From Sulfitobacter sp. SK012 (GTDB lineage: Bacteria > Pseudomonadota > Alphaproteobacteria > Rhodobacterales > Rhodobacteraceae), in NCBI RefSeq assembly GCF_003352085.1, contig NZ_CP025804.1, forward strand, positions 124,001-188,000: a stretch of DNA of 64,000 nt. Direction: 5' to 3'. Positions within the stretch are counted from its first letter, which is position 1. Every line of letters starts with the position of its first letter. Positions 18,430 to 26,876 of the stretch are shown piece after piece. Under the pieces are notes generated by a model, which was not told where the DNA came from, searched no databases, and was given only the letters and a program-made list of their open reading frames with translations. The translations under genes were made by a program, and so were the position numbers.

Positions 18430-19413
18430 ATGCGTACAGTATTGGTAACGGGCGGCGCGGGCTACATTGGCAGCCACGCTTGCAAAGCACTTGCGGCGGC
18501 AGGTTTTGTTCCTGTGACGTTCGATAATCTGGTGACAGGTTGGCAGGATGCGGTCAAATTTGGCCCGTTTGAACAAGGCGATCTGATGAATCGCGCACGC
18601 CTCGACGAGGTTTTTGCGATACATAAGCCCATTGCTGTCATGCATTTCGCGGCCCTCAGTCAAGTGGGCGAGAGCATGTCGAAGCCTGGGCTTTACTGGC
18701 AAAATAACGTTATGGGGTCGCTCAACTTGATTGAGGCGGCTGTTGCGGCAAACTGCATGAATTTTGTCTTTTCATCGACCTGCGCAACATACGGTGATCA
18801 AGATAATGTGGTGCTGGATGAAAACAGCGCCCAGCACCCAATCAACGCATATGGCGCCTCCAAGCGCGCAATCGAAGATATCTTGCGCGATTTTGGTGAG
18901 GCTTATGGTCTGCATCACGTGATTTTCCGCTATTTTAACGTGGCTGGGGCTGACCCAGATGGCGAGGTGGGCGAGTTCCACCAACCAGAAACACATCTTG
19001 TCCCACTCATGCTTGATGCAATCGATGGCAAGCGTGATGCGCTCACGATATTTGGTACAGATTATGACACACCCGACGGCACCTGTATCCGCGACTATGT
19101 ACATGTCTGCGATCTAGTCGATGCCCACGTTCTGGGGCTCAAGTGGCTCCAAGACGGCAAGGAGAATAGGGTTTTCAACCTTGGTACTGGCAGCGGTTTT
19201 TCCGTTCGTGAAGTGATTGATCACAGTCGCGATGTCACCAACCGGCCTGTGCCTGTCGTCCCCGGTGACCGGCGGCCCGGAGATTGCACCAAGCTCGTTT
19301 CCGGCTCATCCCGCGCGATCGCTGAGCTTGGGTGGAAGCCTGAGCGTTCTACATTGCGGCAAATGATCACCGACGCGTGGAGATGGCATCAAACAGGGCA
19401 TTACAATCAATAG
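18430..19413 (+). CDS. galE: UDP-glucose 4-epimerase GalE
   Basis: GalE interconverts UDP-glucose and UDP-galactose with bound NAD. The 327-residue extended SDR has the Rossmann motif TGGAGYIGSHACKAL at the N-terminus, the catalytic Ser/Thr in FSSTCATYGD, the YxxxK pair in YGASKRAIED, and the GTDYDTPDGTCIRDYVHVCD signature of GalE. The ribosome site is AGGGGG. It is probably co-transcribed with galU, and its stop (TAG) overlaps a GTG that looks like the original start of the next glycosyltransferase. It may serve both polysaccharide synthesis and galactose use. Confidence 0.97.
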   Translation: MRTVLVTGGAGYIGSHACKALAAAGFVPVTFDNLVTGWQDAVKFGPFEQGDLMNRARLDEVFAIHKPIAVMHFAALSQVGESMSKPGLYWQNNVMGSLNLIEAAVAANCMNFVFSSTCATYGDQDNVVLDENSAQHPINAYGASKRAIEDILRDFGEAYGLHHVIFRYFNVAGADPDGEVGEFHQPETHLVPLMLDAIDGKRDALTIFGTDYDTPDGTCIRDYVHVCDLVDAHVLGLKWLQDGKENRVFNLGTGSGFSVREVIDHSRDVTNRPVPVVPGDRRPGDCTKLVSGSSRAIAELGWKPERSTLRQMITDAWRWHQTGHYNQ

Positions 19414-19432
19414 TGAGCCGCCTGCGCGGCTT

Positions 19433-20614
19433 TTGGACCTTACACGCAGTTTGCGTCGGGCGGGCCATTTGCCAACAGGGGTGGACCGGGTTGAAGCTGC
19501 GTATCTGAAGGCGCTGATTGCTGATCCTGTACCTGTCTTTGGTTTGATCCGGACGTCGCTAGGATACCTTTTGTTGGACCCTGCTGTTCTGACAATTTTT
19601 GCTCAACAGCTGCGTGGCGTGTCGCCATTTCCGCCAACAGGCATTCTCTCCGGGATGCACCGAAATGTGACGACTGAGGTCCGGCAGGCGCTTAGTTCTG
19701 CGCGACGATTGGCAATTGGTCGCGTGGCTCCTTGGGGCTTACCAAAACTGCTCGAACGCCATCTGCCACCTGGGTTTGCGTATCTCAATGTTGGGCATAG
19801 CAACCTTACAGATCGAGTCTTTCGGGCCGTAAAATCGGTTTCAGGCGCGCACATATCTGTGCTGATCCATGATGCTATTCCGCTGGATTTCCCGCAGTTT
19901 CAGCGCCCTAATACCGTCCGCCCGTTTGAGGAAAAGTTGCGTAGGGCTCAAGCTCACGCGGATTTGATCATCTATAATTCAGCCGATACTAAACGCCGCG
20001 CTGAGGCGCACATGCAAAGCTGGGGCACAGTTCCCAACGGGGTTGTCGCCCATTTAGGCACAACCATATCCGAGCCTGACGCTTCAAAATTACCGCCTGG
20101 GCTATCGCCAACTGAGCCCTATTTTGTCACCGTCGGCACCATCGAGCCGCGCAAGAACCATGCTTTCTTGTTGGATCTTTGGGCGCAGATGGGGCCGGCT
20201 GCGCCACTCTTGTTGATATGCGGCAATCGAGGCTGGAACAATCGTGAAGTTTTTGACCAACTTGATGGATTGAGCGCGACTTCACGGGTAAAAGAGGTCA
20301 ACGATCTTAGTGACGCGGCGCTCTCAAGACTGGTCGCTGGCGCACAGGGTTTGTTGTTTCCAAGCCATGCAGAAGGCTTTGGCCTACCAGCGATTGAAGC
20401 ACTGACGTTAGGTACGCCGGTTTTTTGCAACGATATTGAGACCTTTAGGGAGATTTTGGGCGAAAAAGCCGTTTACGCAACGGTTTCAGACAGCTATCTG
20501 TGGTTAAGTACGATTGAGGCTTGGACAACACGTTCTCACGCTAAGCGGGAAAAAATCAGGTTTGACGCCCCAAAATGGGACGATCATTTCAAGACCGTGT
20601 TAAGGTTAACCTGA
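19433..20614 (+). CDS. Group 1 glycosyltransferase (GT4), start codon uncertain
   Basis: This GT-B glycosyltransferase of about 393 residues has the nucleotide-binding motif YFVTVGTIEPRKNHAF and the E-x7-E motif SHAEGFGLPAIEAL. The N-terminal LLDLTRSLRRAG-LPTGVDRVEAAYL is typical of the family but begins upstream of any ATG or GTG: in this frame the only candidates after the upstream stop (19364) are TTG 19433, ATT or ATC. A GTG at 19413 overlaps the galE stop as TAGTG, but it is one frame away and stops after 31 codons. One extra base near 19417-19420 would join them and give MSPPARLLDLTRS. A single-base deletion, in the genome or in the sequence, is therefore suspected. Function in surface glycan assembly is inferred. 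Confidence 0.82.
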   Translation: MDLTRSLRRAGHLPTGVDRVEAAYLKALIADPVPVFGLIRTSLGYLLLDPAVLTIFAQQLRGVSPFPPTGILSGMHRNVTTEVRQALSSARRLAIGRVAPWGLPKLLERHLPPGFAYLNVGHSNLTDRVFRAVKSVSGAHISVLIHDAIPLDFPQFQRPNTVRPFEEKLRRAQAHADLIIYNSADTKRRAEAHMQSWGTVPNGVVAHLGTTISEPDASKLPPGLSPTEPYFVTVGTIEPRKNHAFLLDLWAQMGPAAPLLLICGNRGWNNREVFDQLDGLSATSRVKEVNDLSDAALSRLVAGAQGLLFPSHAEGFGLPAIEALTLGTPVFCNDIETFREILGEKAVYATVSDSYLWLSTIEAWTTRSHAKREKIRFDAPKWDDHFKTVLRLT

Positions 20615-20659
20615 TAACCGCCATAGAAGAGCGAATGTCCGCGGTGTTAAGGGTAGTTC

Positions 20660-21670
20660 TTGGGAGCTTTGCAGTCATATCGGCTAAGGCTTCAGCGCAA
20701 GCGGTGGCGCCTTAGGGCGCTACGTAAAAAGCGAGAGCTGAAAAGCGTTGCAAACAGGACCGGACAAATCCGGCCCGACGATATTCTGCTGTTCTGTACC
20801 CAACGGAATGAGAAAATCCGCCTCCCCTATTTTCTTGATTATTACCGCAAGCAAGGCGTCGGTCACTTCTTTTTCGTGGATAACGACAGTGAAGATGGAT
20901 CGCTAGACTATCTCCTAAATCAGCCTGACGTGTCCGTCTGGAGTACACGCGCAAGCTACAAGCGCTCAAGATTTGGTGTAGATTGGCTGAACTATTTACA
21001 GATGAAGCACGCTCACGGGCATTGGGTGCTTACAGTCGATCCGGACGAATTCCTGGTCTATCCGTTTTGTGACACGCGGCCTTTGCGCGCGTTGACCGAT
21101 TGGTTAGATGCATCGTCGATCAAATCGTTCTCTGCAATGCTACTTGATATGTACCCCAAAGGCCGGTTGGACGAGCAACCCTACCGGATGGGCCAAGACC
21201 CGATTGAGATTGCATCGTGGTTTGACAGCGGCAACTATACCATTTCGCGCAATCATAATTTTACAAATCTGTGGATCCAAGGCGGCCCTCGCAGCCGGGT
21301 CTTCTTTCCTGATGAGCCGGAGAAAGCACCGGCGCTCAATAAGGTACCGCTGGTTAAGTGGGATCGCCGTTATGCGTACGTTAGTTCAACCCATATGCTT
21401 TTGCCGCGCGGTCTAAACCAAGTCTATGACGAGTGGGGCGGGGAAAAAGCGTCGGGCGTGTTGTTGCATACCAAATTTCTCGACACCTTTGGTGCCAAGG
21501 CACAAGAAGAGCTTGAGCGCGGTCAGCATTATGCAGGCTCTGTAGAATACAAAGCGTATGCACAAAGCCTCTCTGACAATCCGCATCTGTGGTGCAAATG
21601 GTCAGAGCGTTACATCAACTGGCGCCAACTTGAGATCCTTGGCCTGATGTCGAAAGGCAACTGGGCGTGA
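20660..21670 (+). CDS. Family 2-like glycosyltransferase (Glyco_tranf_2_4 type)
   Basis: The 336-residue protein is a GT-A glycosyltransferase of the DUF-derived family with LLFCTQRNEKIRLPYFLDYY, the first acidic motif FFVDNDSEDGSLDYLL and the metal-binding TVDPDEFLVYP. The N-terminus is strongly basic (LRLQRKRWRLRALRKKREL), which suggests contact with the membrane or a polyanionic acceptor. An in-frame stop lies two codons upstream, so the start is TTG 20660, supported by AAGGG 7 nt before it. The stop overlaps the next start (GTGA). It probably acts on the same glycan as its neighbours; the sugar is unknown. Confidence 0.85.
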   Translation: MGALQSYRLRLQRKRWRLRALRKKRELKSVANRTGQIRPDDILLFCTQRNEKIRLPYFLDYYRKQGVGHFFFVDNDSEDGSLDYLLNQPDVSVWSTRASYKRSRFGVDWLNYLQMKHAHGHWVLTVDPDEFLVYPFCDTRPLRALTDWLDASSIKSFSAMLLDMYPKGRLDEQPYRMGQDPIEIASWFDSGNYTISRNHNFTNLWIQGGPRSRVFFPDEPEKAPALNKVPLVKWDRRYAYVSSTHMLLPRGLNQVYDEWGGEKASGVLLHTKFLDTFGAKAQEELERGQHYAGSVEYKAYAQSLSDNPHLWCKWSERYINWRQLEILGLMSKGNWA

Positions 21671-23370
21671 CGGCGGGCGTCGGGATCGTGATGCTGGTCC
21701 ACACAGCACTTGGGAGGGCGGAGCAGGTTGCGCGCCACTGGGCCCAAGCGGATTGTCCCGTTGTTATTCATGTAGACAAAGGAGTGCCCAAGCGTACGTA
21801 CGACGCTTTTGTCAGCGCTTTGTCGGATGTGCCAAACCTGATGTTTTCAAAACGCTTCCGGTGCGAGTGGGGCACGTGGGGCATCGTGGCTGCTTCGCAG
21901 GTCGCCTCCGAACTTGTGCTGGCGAGCTTCGCTGAGGTGCGCCATGTCTATCTTGCTTCCGGATCATGCCTACCGCTGCGCCCGGTGCAAGAACTGATCG
22001 ATTATCTCGCTGCACGACCTCAAACCGACTTTATTGAAAGTGCGACAACGGCGGATGTTCCTTGGACCGTCGGGGGGTTGGATGCGGAACGGTTCACCAT
22101 GCATTTCCCCTTTTCGTGGAAGCGCCAGCGGTTCCTTTTTGACCGCACTGTTGAATTTCAGCGGCGCTTTGGTTTTAGGCGCAAGATGCCTAACGGCATT
22201 ATCCCACACATGGGTTCGCAGTGGTGGTGCCTGACCCGGCAGACCCTTTCGGCAATTCTTCAAGACCCTGATCGGGACGAATATGACCGATATTTCAAAC
22301 GCGTCTGGATACCCGATGAGAGCTATTTCCAGACCCTGTCGCGGCTCTATGCGATCAATGTAGAAAGCCGCTCTTTGACCCTGTCGAAGTTCGATTTTCA
22401 GGGTAAACCGCATATTTTCTATGATGACCATCTGCAGCTCTTACGCCGTTCTGATTGTTTCGTAGCGCGCAAGATCTGGCCTTACGCAGATCGGCTTTAT
22501 GAAGCGTTTTTGACGGATGCTGCTGGGGCAATGAAAAAGACGGAGCCAAACCCAGGTAAAATTGACCGTATTTTCTCGAAGGCGGTTGAGCGTCGGACAC
22601 GGGGCCGTCCAGGTCTCTATATGCAGAGCCGCTTTCCTAATGAAGATTGGGAAAATGGCGTTACTGCCGCGCCTTATTCGATGTTTCAGGGCTTTACTGA
22701 ACTTTTTGAGAATTTCGAACCGTGGTTGGCAAAAGCGACTGCGGCGAGGGTGCATGGGCATCTTTTTGCTGCTGATAGGGTGCATTATGCCGACGGCCAA
22801 ACCGCGCTGAACGGTGCATTGAGCGACAGTGCAGAGTTGCGCGATTATAACGCTAACGCCTTTCTGACCAATCTCATTTGGAACACACGAGGTGAGCGGC
22901 AGTGTTTTCAGTTTGGGCCAGACGATACCCAAGATACGAACTGGCGCGTCGCCAAAGATCCACACGCGCAAATTTCTGTCATCACAGGTGCTTGGGCAAT
23001 TCCGCTTTTCCGATCGAACCGCGATTTCGCCGATATTCGCAAGCTGGCTGCTAACCTACAAAAGATTGAAAGCGATCAGATGGATGTTTTGCGCTCTCCT
23101 TATACAAAGGCACGGGTGCGCATATGGACCATGGCGGAATTTATCGAAGCGCCGATGGAGCCGTTGCAGGGGATTTTGGATGAGATCGGGCAAACACGCA
23201 TACGGCGGCTGGCTGAGGCACCCAAGATGGTGGACCTGCATGGGTTTGGGCAGTTCTTACAAAACCTCAAAAACCAAGGAATGCATCCCTATCTCATGGG
23301 AGATTTCCCGGTTGAGCATGGCCCAACAGCAACCGCAAAGCAGCAGCGCAAACCCTATCTGGTGAAGTAA
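21667..23370 (+). CDS. Core-2/I-branching-like glycosyltransferase with DUF5928 C-terminal region
   Basis: The 567-residue protein has an N-terminal GT14-like domain (VGIVMLVHTALGRAEQVARH; VVIHVDKGVPK; VYLASGSCLPLRP; GSQWWCLTRQTL; WIPDESYFQTL; about residues 1-270), as in xylosyl- and branching beta-GlcNAc-transferases. The C-terminal half (about 300-540) has no known motif and matches, as far as I can recall, the region called DUF5928 in Rhodobacteraceae. Start GTG 21667 overlaps the previous stop, and the sulfotransferase-like gene follows after 3 nt, so three genes are coupled. Glycosyl transfer to a surface glycan is likely; the donor is unknown. Confidence 0.85.
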   Translation: MTAGVGIVMLVHTALGRAEQVARHWAQADCPVVIHVDKGVPKRTYDAFVSALSDVPNLMFSKRFRCEWGTWGIVAASQVASELVLASFAEVRHVYLASGSCLPLRPVQELIDYLAARPQTDFIESATTADVPWTVGGLDAERFTMHFPFSWKRQRFLFDRTVEFQRRFGFRRKMPNGIIPHMGSQWWCLTRQTLSAILQDPDRDEYDRYFKRVWIPDESYFQTLSRLYAINVESRSLTLSKFDFQGKPHIFYDDHLQLLRRSDCFVARKIWPYADRLYEAFLTDAAGAMKKTEPNPGKIDRIFSKAVERRTRGRPGLYMQSRFPNEDWENGVTAAPYSMFQGFTELFENFEPWLAKATAARVHGHLFAADRVHYADGQTALNGALSDSAELRDYNANAFLTNLIWNTRGERQCFQFGPDDTQDTNWRVAKDPHAQISVITGAWAIPLFRSNRDFADIRKLAANLQKIESDQMDVLRSPYTKARVRIWTMAEFIEAPMEPLQGILDEIGQTRIRRLAEAPKMVDLHGFGQFLQNLKNQGMHPYLMGDFPVEHGPTATAKQQRKPYLVK

Positions 23371-23373
23371 AAT

Positions 23374-24798
23374 ATGACCGCACGCTTTGACAGTTTCGCC
23401 GTATTTGCAGAGATGCGAACAGGTTCAAATTTCCTTGAAGCGAATTTGAATGCCTTTGACGGCATCGCCTGTCATGGCGAGGCGTTCAATCCACATTTCA
23501 TTGGCTATCCAAATGTGGATTCCATTCTGGGTATCGATCAGAAGAGTCGTGATGCGCAGCCGTCCGTTTTACTGGAAGCGATCTGTGCAACACCTGAGAT
23601 GAGCGGTTTTCGTTACTTTCATGACCATGACCCGAGAGTGTTGGACGTGGTGCTGGAGAACCCGCGCTGCGCCAAGATCATTCTGACCCGCAACCCGGTA
23701 GAGAGCTATGTAAGTTGGAAGATTGCGCAGGAAACCGGGCAGTGGAAGCTAACAGATGTCAAAGCGCATAAATCCGCGCAGGCCAAGTTTAACGGCGATG
23801 AATTCGAAGCACATCTGGCTGCATTGCAAGCGTTTCAGCTTGAGCTGATGCACCGCTTACAGGTCTCCGGGCAGACGGCGTTTTATGTGGCCTATGAAGA
23901 TCTCCAAAGCGTCGAGGTGATGAATGGTATCGCGCGATATCTCGGTGTGGACGATACGCTTGAGGAGCTGGACAAGAAGCTTAAAAAGCAGAACCCTAGC
24001 CCAATCTCAGACAAGGTCAGCAACTTTGCTGAGATGACACAGATGTTGTCCCGATTGGATCGCTTTGACCTCAACCGCACGCCGAATTTCGAGCCGCGAA
24101 GAGGCCCAAATGTGCCAAGCTACGTAGCCGGAGCAAAGGCACCGCTGTTGTTCATGCCAATCCCGTCGGGGCCCCAGGCTGGGATACGACAATGGCTGGC
24201 TGCTTTGGATGGGGTGCAGCCCACGGACTTGCTGTCACGCATGATGCAAAAGGATTTGCGGCGATGGAAGCGGCGCACTGTTGGCCATCGCAGTTTTACG
24301 GTTCTGCGCCACCCCGTTTCTCGGGCGCACGAGGCGTTTTGTCATCGCATTCTTAATACGGGCAAGGGAGGCTACGCGCAGTTGCGACAGACCCTGATCC
24401 GTAGGTACAAAATGCCCCTGCCGGCGACGATGGAAGATGCAGGCTATGATCTTATGGCGCACCGGACTGCGTTCAAAGCGTTTCTGAGCTTTCTCAAGGG
24501 CAATCTTGCTGGCCAGACGGCTGTGCGGGTTGACCAATCGTGGTGTACTCAGTCGCAAACCGTTCAGGGGTTTGGAGACTTTGCCCTGCCTGATCTTATC
24601 TTGCGTGAGAGCGAAATCGCCGACACGCTGCCACAGCTTGCCGAAACGCTGGGCTACCCTGAAACAACAGCGCCCGAGTCGGCAGGGCCCAACACCGCGT
24701 TCTTGCTTGATGACGTCTATGACGAAGAAATAGAAAAGCTTACCGGACAGGTTTACCAACGCGACTACATGATGTTCGGATTTGGTAGCTGGGCCTGA
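23374..24798 (+). CDS. Two-domain sulfotransferase-like protein (NodH-like plus Sulfotransfer_2-like)
   Basis: The 474-residue protein looks like two sulfotransferase folds in tandem. The first (about 1-240) has the PAPS 5'-phosphosulfate loop AEMRTGSNFLEANL (residues 12-25) and the 3'-phosphate motif IILTRNPVESYVSWK (102-116), as in NodH and Stf0-type enzymes. The second (about 255-474) begins with a degenerate loop (LLFMPIPSGPQAGIR) and has a clear 3'-phosphate motif FTVLRHPVSRAHEAFCHR (308-325) and a terminal YQRDYMMFGF typical of Sulfotransfer_2. The degenerate first loop suggests that the second domain may bind an acceptor rather than PAPS. It is the last gene of the plus-strand glycan operon. 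Sulfation of the polysaccharide, with cysQ clearing PAP, is inferred. Confidence 0.82.
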   Translation: MTARFDSFAVFAEMRTGSNFLEANLNAFDGIACHGEAFNPHFIGYPNVDSILGIDQKSRDAQPSVLLEAICATPEMSGFRYFHDHDPRVLDVVLENPRCAKIILTRNPVESYVSWKIAQETGQWKLTDVKAHKSAQAKFNGDEFEAHLAALQAFQLELMHRLQVSGQTAFYVAYEDLQSVEVMNGIARYLGVDDTLEELDKKLKKQNPSPISDKVSNFAEMTQMLSRLDRFDLNRTPNFEPRRGPNVPSYVAGAKAPLLFMPIPSGPQAGIRQWLAALDGVQPTDLLSRMMQKDLRRWKRRTVGHRSFTVLRHPVSRAHEAFCHRILNTGKGGYAQLRQTLIRRYKMPLPATMEDAGYDLMAHRTAFKAFLSFLKGNLAGQTAVRVDQSWCTQSQTVQGFGDFALPDLILRESEIADTLPQLAETLGYPETTAPESAGPNTAFLLDDVYDEEIEKLTGQVYQRDYMMFGFGSWA

Positions 24799-25263
24799 TC
24801 AGGCGGCCTGCATCGCTTCGGCTTCGGTAAGGATGGTATAGAGTGTGCTGGCTTCGGGGTTCGCGCGCAATTTCGCGCAAGTGGCCGTATCGCGTAGGGT
24901 CCTTGATACGAGTGCGAGCGCCTTGAGATGCTCTACCCCGGCTTCTTCAGGCGCAAAGAGCGCAAATGCGATGTCGACAGGTTGGCGATCAACCGAGCCA
25001 AAATCAATGGGCTTGTCAAGGAGCACGAACAGGCCAACGACATGATCAAGCTCTTTGATGCGGGCGTGTGGCAGCGCAACACCGTGTCCGACACCCGTGG
25101 GCCCTAACGCTTCGCGTGCAAGCAGCGCCTCGACGGCGGCGACAGCAGGCATATCGTAGACTTCATGGGCGAAGTCTCCGAGTTCCGACAACAGCCGCTT
25201 TTTGCTCGTGACCGATGTCACAACCTTTACGGCTTTGGGGATGAGTAGTTTCTCAAAGTTCAT
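24799..25263 (-). CDS. ptsN: Nitrogen-related PTS EIIA protein PtsN
   Basis: PtsN (EIIA-Ntr) is a regulatory phosphocarrier that accepts phosphate from NPr and acts on potassium transport and stress responses. The 154-residue protein has the mannitol/fructose-type EIIA domain with the phosphorylatable histidine in GHGVALPHARIKEL and the LLDKPIDFGSVD strand. I chose ATG 25263 (MNFEKLLIPKAVKVV); an ATG four codons upstream (25275) is also possible, and a longer frame back to 25476 overlaps hpf and is not EIIA-like. It lies 46 nt downstream of hpf, which is the standard neighbour. It stops on the base after the convergent sulfotransferase gene. Confidence 0.93.
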   Translation of the reverse strand: MNFEKLLIPKAVKVVTSVTSKKRLLSELGDFAHEVYDMPAVAAVEALLAREALGPTGVGHGVALPHARIKELDHVVGLFVLLDKPIDFGSVDRQPVDIAFALFAPEEAGVEHLKALALVSRTLRDTATCAKLRANPEASTLYTILTEAEAMQAA

Positions 25264-25309
25264 ACAGTCCGCCATGTTGTGGCGCGCCCTTTGAGCGCGC
25301 CGCCTTTTG

Positions 25310-25876
25310 TTAAGCGGGGTCGATCCAGCCAATGTTGCCGTCTTCACGACGGTACACGACGTTGACCCCCTCATTACCTTGCTTGCGAAACACCACAACG
25401 GGAGTACCTGACAATTCCATTTGCATGACCGCTTCGCCGACAGACAAGGTTGCAATCTTGGTCTGCATTTCGGCAATGATCATGGGTTGGAGCGTATCGG
25501 GTTCCTGTCCTTCGGAATCACTTTCTGAGGCGAGGATATAGGAGGCGGCACCGAAAAGTTCAACCGGTTCGGCACGATCTTTGTGATGATCTTTCAACCG
25601 ACGCTTGTATCGGCGCAGTTGCTTCTCCATTTTTTCGCAACATCCATCAAAAGCTGCATAAATTTCGTTTTCATGTGCCCGAGCGGAGGCAGTCAGGCCA
25701 GTCGATAGGTGCACAGTCGCTTCGCAGACATATTCGTGTCCCGATTTTGAGAAGACGACTGTAGCGTCCGTAGGTCGTTCAGCGTATTTTTTGACAGCCT
25801 CACCAAGCTCGGTTTTCACATGCGTTTGAAGTGCTGTGCCGATATCGATTTGTTTGCCGCTGATTTGGTACCGCAT
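25310..25876 (-). CDS. hpf: Long-form ribosome hibernation promoting factor HPF
   Basis: Long HPF causes 70S ribosomes to pair into inactive 100S dimers in stationary phase. The 188-residue protein has the S30AE ribosome-binding domain (MRYQISGKQIDIGTALQTH to about residue 100, with the basic helix EKQLRRYKRRLKDHH). A linker follows, then the C-terminal dimerisation domain (SVGEAVMQMELSGTPVVVFR; NVVYRREDGNIGWIDP). A clear ribosome site (AAGGAGA) precedes the ATG. A CRP-like palindrome lies 39-54 nt upstream. It is followed by ptsN; rpoN, which often precedes hpf in other Proteobacteria, is absent here. Confidence 0.96.
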   Translation of the reverse strand: MRYQISGKQIDIGTALQTHVKTELGEAVKKYAERPTDATVVFSKSGHEYVCEATVHLSTGLTASARAHENEIYAAFDGCCEKMEKQLRRYKRRLKDHHKDRAEPVELFGAASYILASESDSEGQEPDTLQPMIIAEMQTKIATLSVGEAVMQMELSGTPVVVFRKQGNEGVNVVYRREDGNIGWIDPA

Positions 25877-25912
25877 ATCTTCTCCTTTTTAGTGTGATCG
25901 AACGGCAGTTGT

Positions 25913-25932
25913 CCTGTGATTTTGATCACAGG
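25913..25932. promoter_or_regulatory. CRP/FNR-family-type palindrome upstream of hpf
   Basis: CCTGTGAT-TTTG-ATCACAGG is a perfect 8+8 palindrome. Its core TGTGA-N6-TCACA (25915-25930) is the exact E. coli CRP consensus. It lies 39-54 nt before the hpf start codon, which would overlap the core promoter. There is no T-run after it, so it is not the lptB terminator. The regulator is unknown. Confidence 0.55.
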
Positions 25933-26117
25933 CGCATGCAGTTCAGATCGGGAAAGTGGTAGCCGTTTTCAGGTTGTCTGCAGCCACGCCACAAAGTGCG
26001 GTCGAAGGCAGAACAGACAGGAACAACGGGGTTACCATAGTCCTATCAAACGCCGAATCTTTTACAAAAGTCAATGCTGCTGATTACACGAACCTGTTAA
26101 GGATTTCACGTTAACCC

Positions 26118-26876
26118 TCAGGAAATGCGGAAATTATCACCCAGATAGACCCGCCGTACATCGCCGTTACGCACCACTTCTTCAGGAGTGCCAGACATCA
26201 AGACCCGCCCTTCGTGAAGAATGTAGGCGCGGTCAACTATTTCCAGTGTTTCGCGGACATTATGGTCAGTAATCAGCACGCCAATGCCACGTTTCTTGAG
26301 GTCCGCGACAAGATTCCGGATATCCCCAACAGAGATTGGATCGACACCGGCGAAGGGTTCATCCAACAGCAGGTATTTGGGGTCCGCTGCAAGGCAGCGG
26401 GCGATTTCAACGCGACGACGCTCGCCGCCTGACAAGGCTAACGCGGGCGCGCGGCGCAGGTGTTCGATTGAGAATTCGCTGAGGAGTTCTTCGAGTCTTT
26501 TGCGCCGCTTGCGGCGGTCCGGCTCGACGATCTCAAGCACGGCACCGATGTTGTCTTGCACACTGAGGCCTCGAAAAATGCTCATTTCTTGTGGCAAGTA
26601 CCCAATGCCAAGCTGCGCGCGGCGGTACATAGGCAAGGCAGTGACGTCTTTGCCGTCAATCGTGACAGTGCCACCTTCGGGGGTGACCAACCCGGCTACA
26701 GAATAAAATGTCGTTGTTTTGCCCGACCCGTTGGGGCCAAGCAGGGCCACGACCTCGCCGCGATTCAATTCCATCGTGAAGTCGCGAATCACGATCTTTT
26801 TGCGATAGGACTTGCGCAAATGTTCGATTCGCAGGCCCGCGCCGCCTGTCGCTACGGTCAATGTTGGGTTGGCCAT
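26118..26876 (-). CDS. lptB: LPS export ABC transporter ATPase LptB
   Basis: LptB is the cytoplasmic ATPase of the LptB2FG complex that extracts LPS from the inner membrane. The 252-residue protein has Walker A ([15 protein letters not shown]), the Q-loop region [14 protein letters not shown], the ABC signature [14 protein letters not shown], Walker [16 protein letters not shown] and the switch histidine in [11 protein letters not shown]. Its start overlaps the lptA stop by one base. Together with lptC and lptA it forms the conserved LPS transport block. A 241-nt gap separates it from hpf. Confidence 0.98.
   Translation of the reverse strand: MANPTLTVATGGAGLRIEHLRKSYRKKIVIRDFTMELNRGEVVALLGPNGSGKTTTFYSVAGLVTPEGGTVTIDGKDVTALPMYRRAQLGIGYLPQEMSIFRGLSVQDNIGAVLEIVEPDRRKRRKRLEELLSEFSIEHLRRAPALALSGGERRRVEIARCLAADPKYLLLDEPFAGVDPISVGDIRNLVADLKKRGIGVLITDHNVRETLEIVDRAYILHEGRVLMSGTPEEVVRNGDVRRVYLGDNFRIS

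Noticed and set aside
20635..20715. Short frame starting ATG 20635 before the glycosyltransferase (MSAVLRVVLGSF)
   Set aside because: It ends after 26 codons inside the glycosyltransferase in another frame and shows no family match; a leader peptide cannot be excluded but has no support.
13622..24798. Complete group 2 capsule export system
   Set aside because: Only a KpsM-like permease is present; KpsT, KpsE, KpsD, KpsC and KpsS are not in the window, so I call only a polysaccharide locus.
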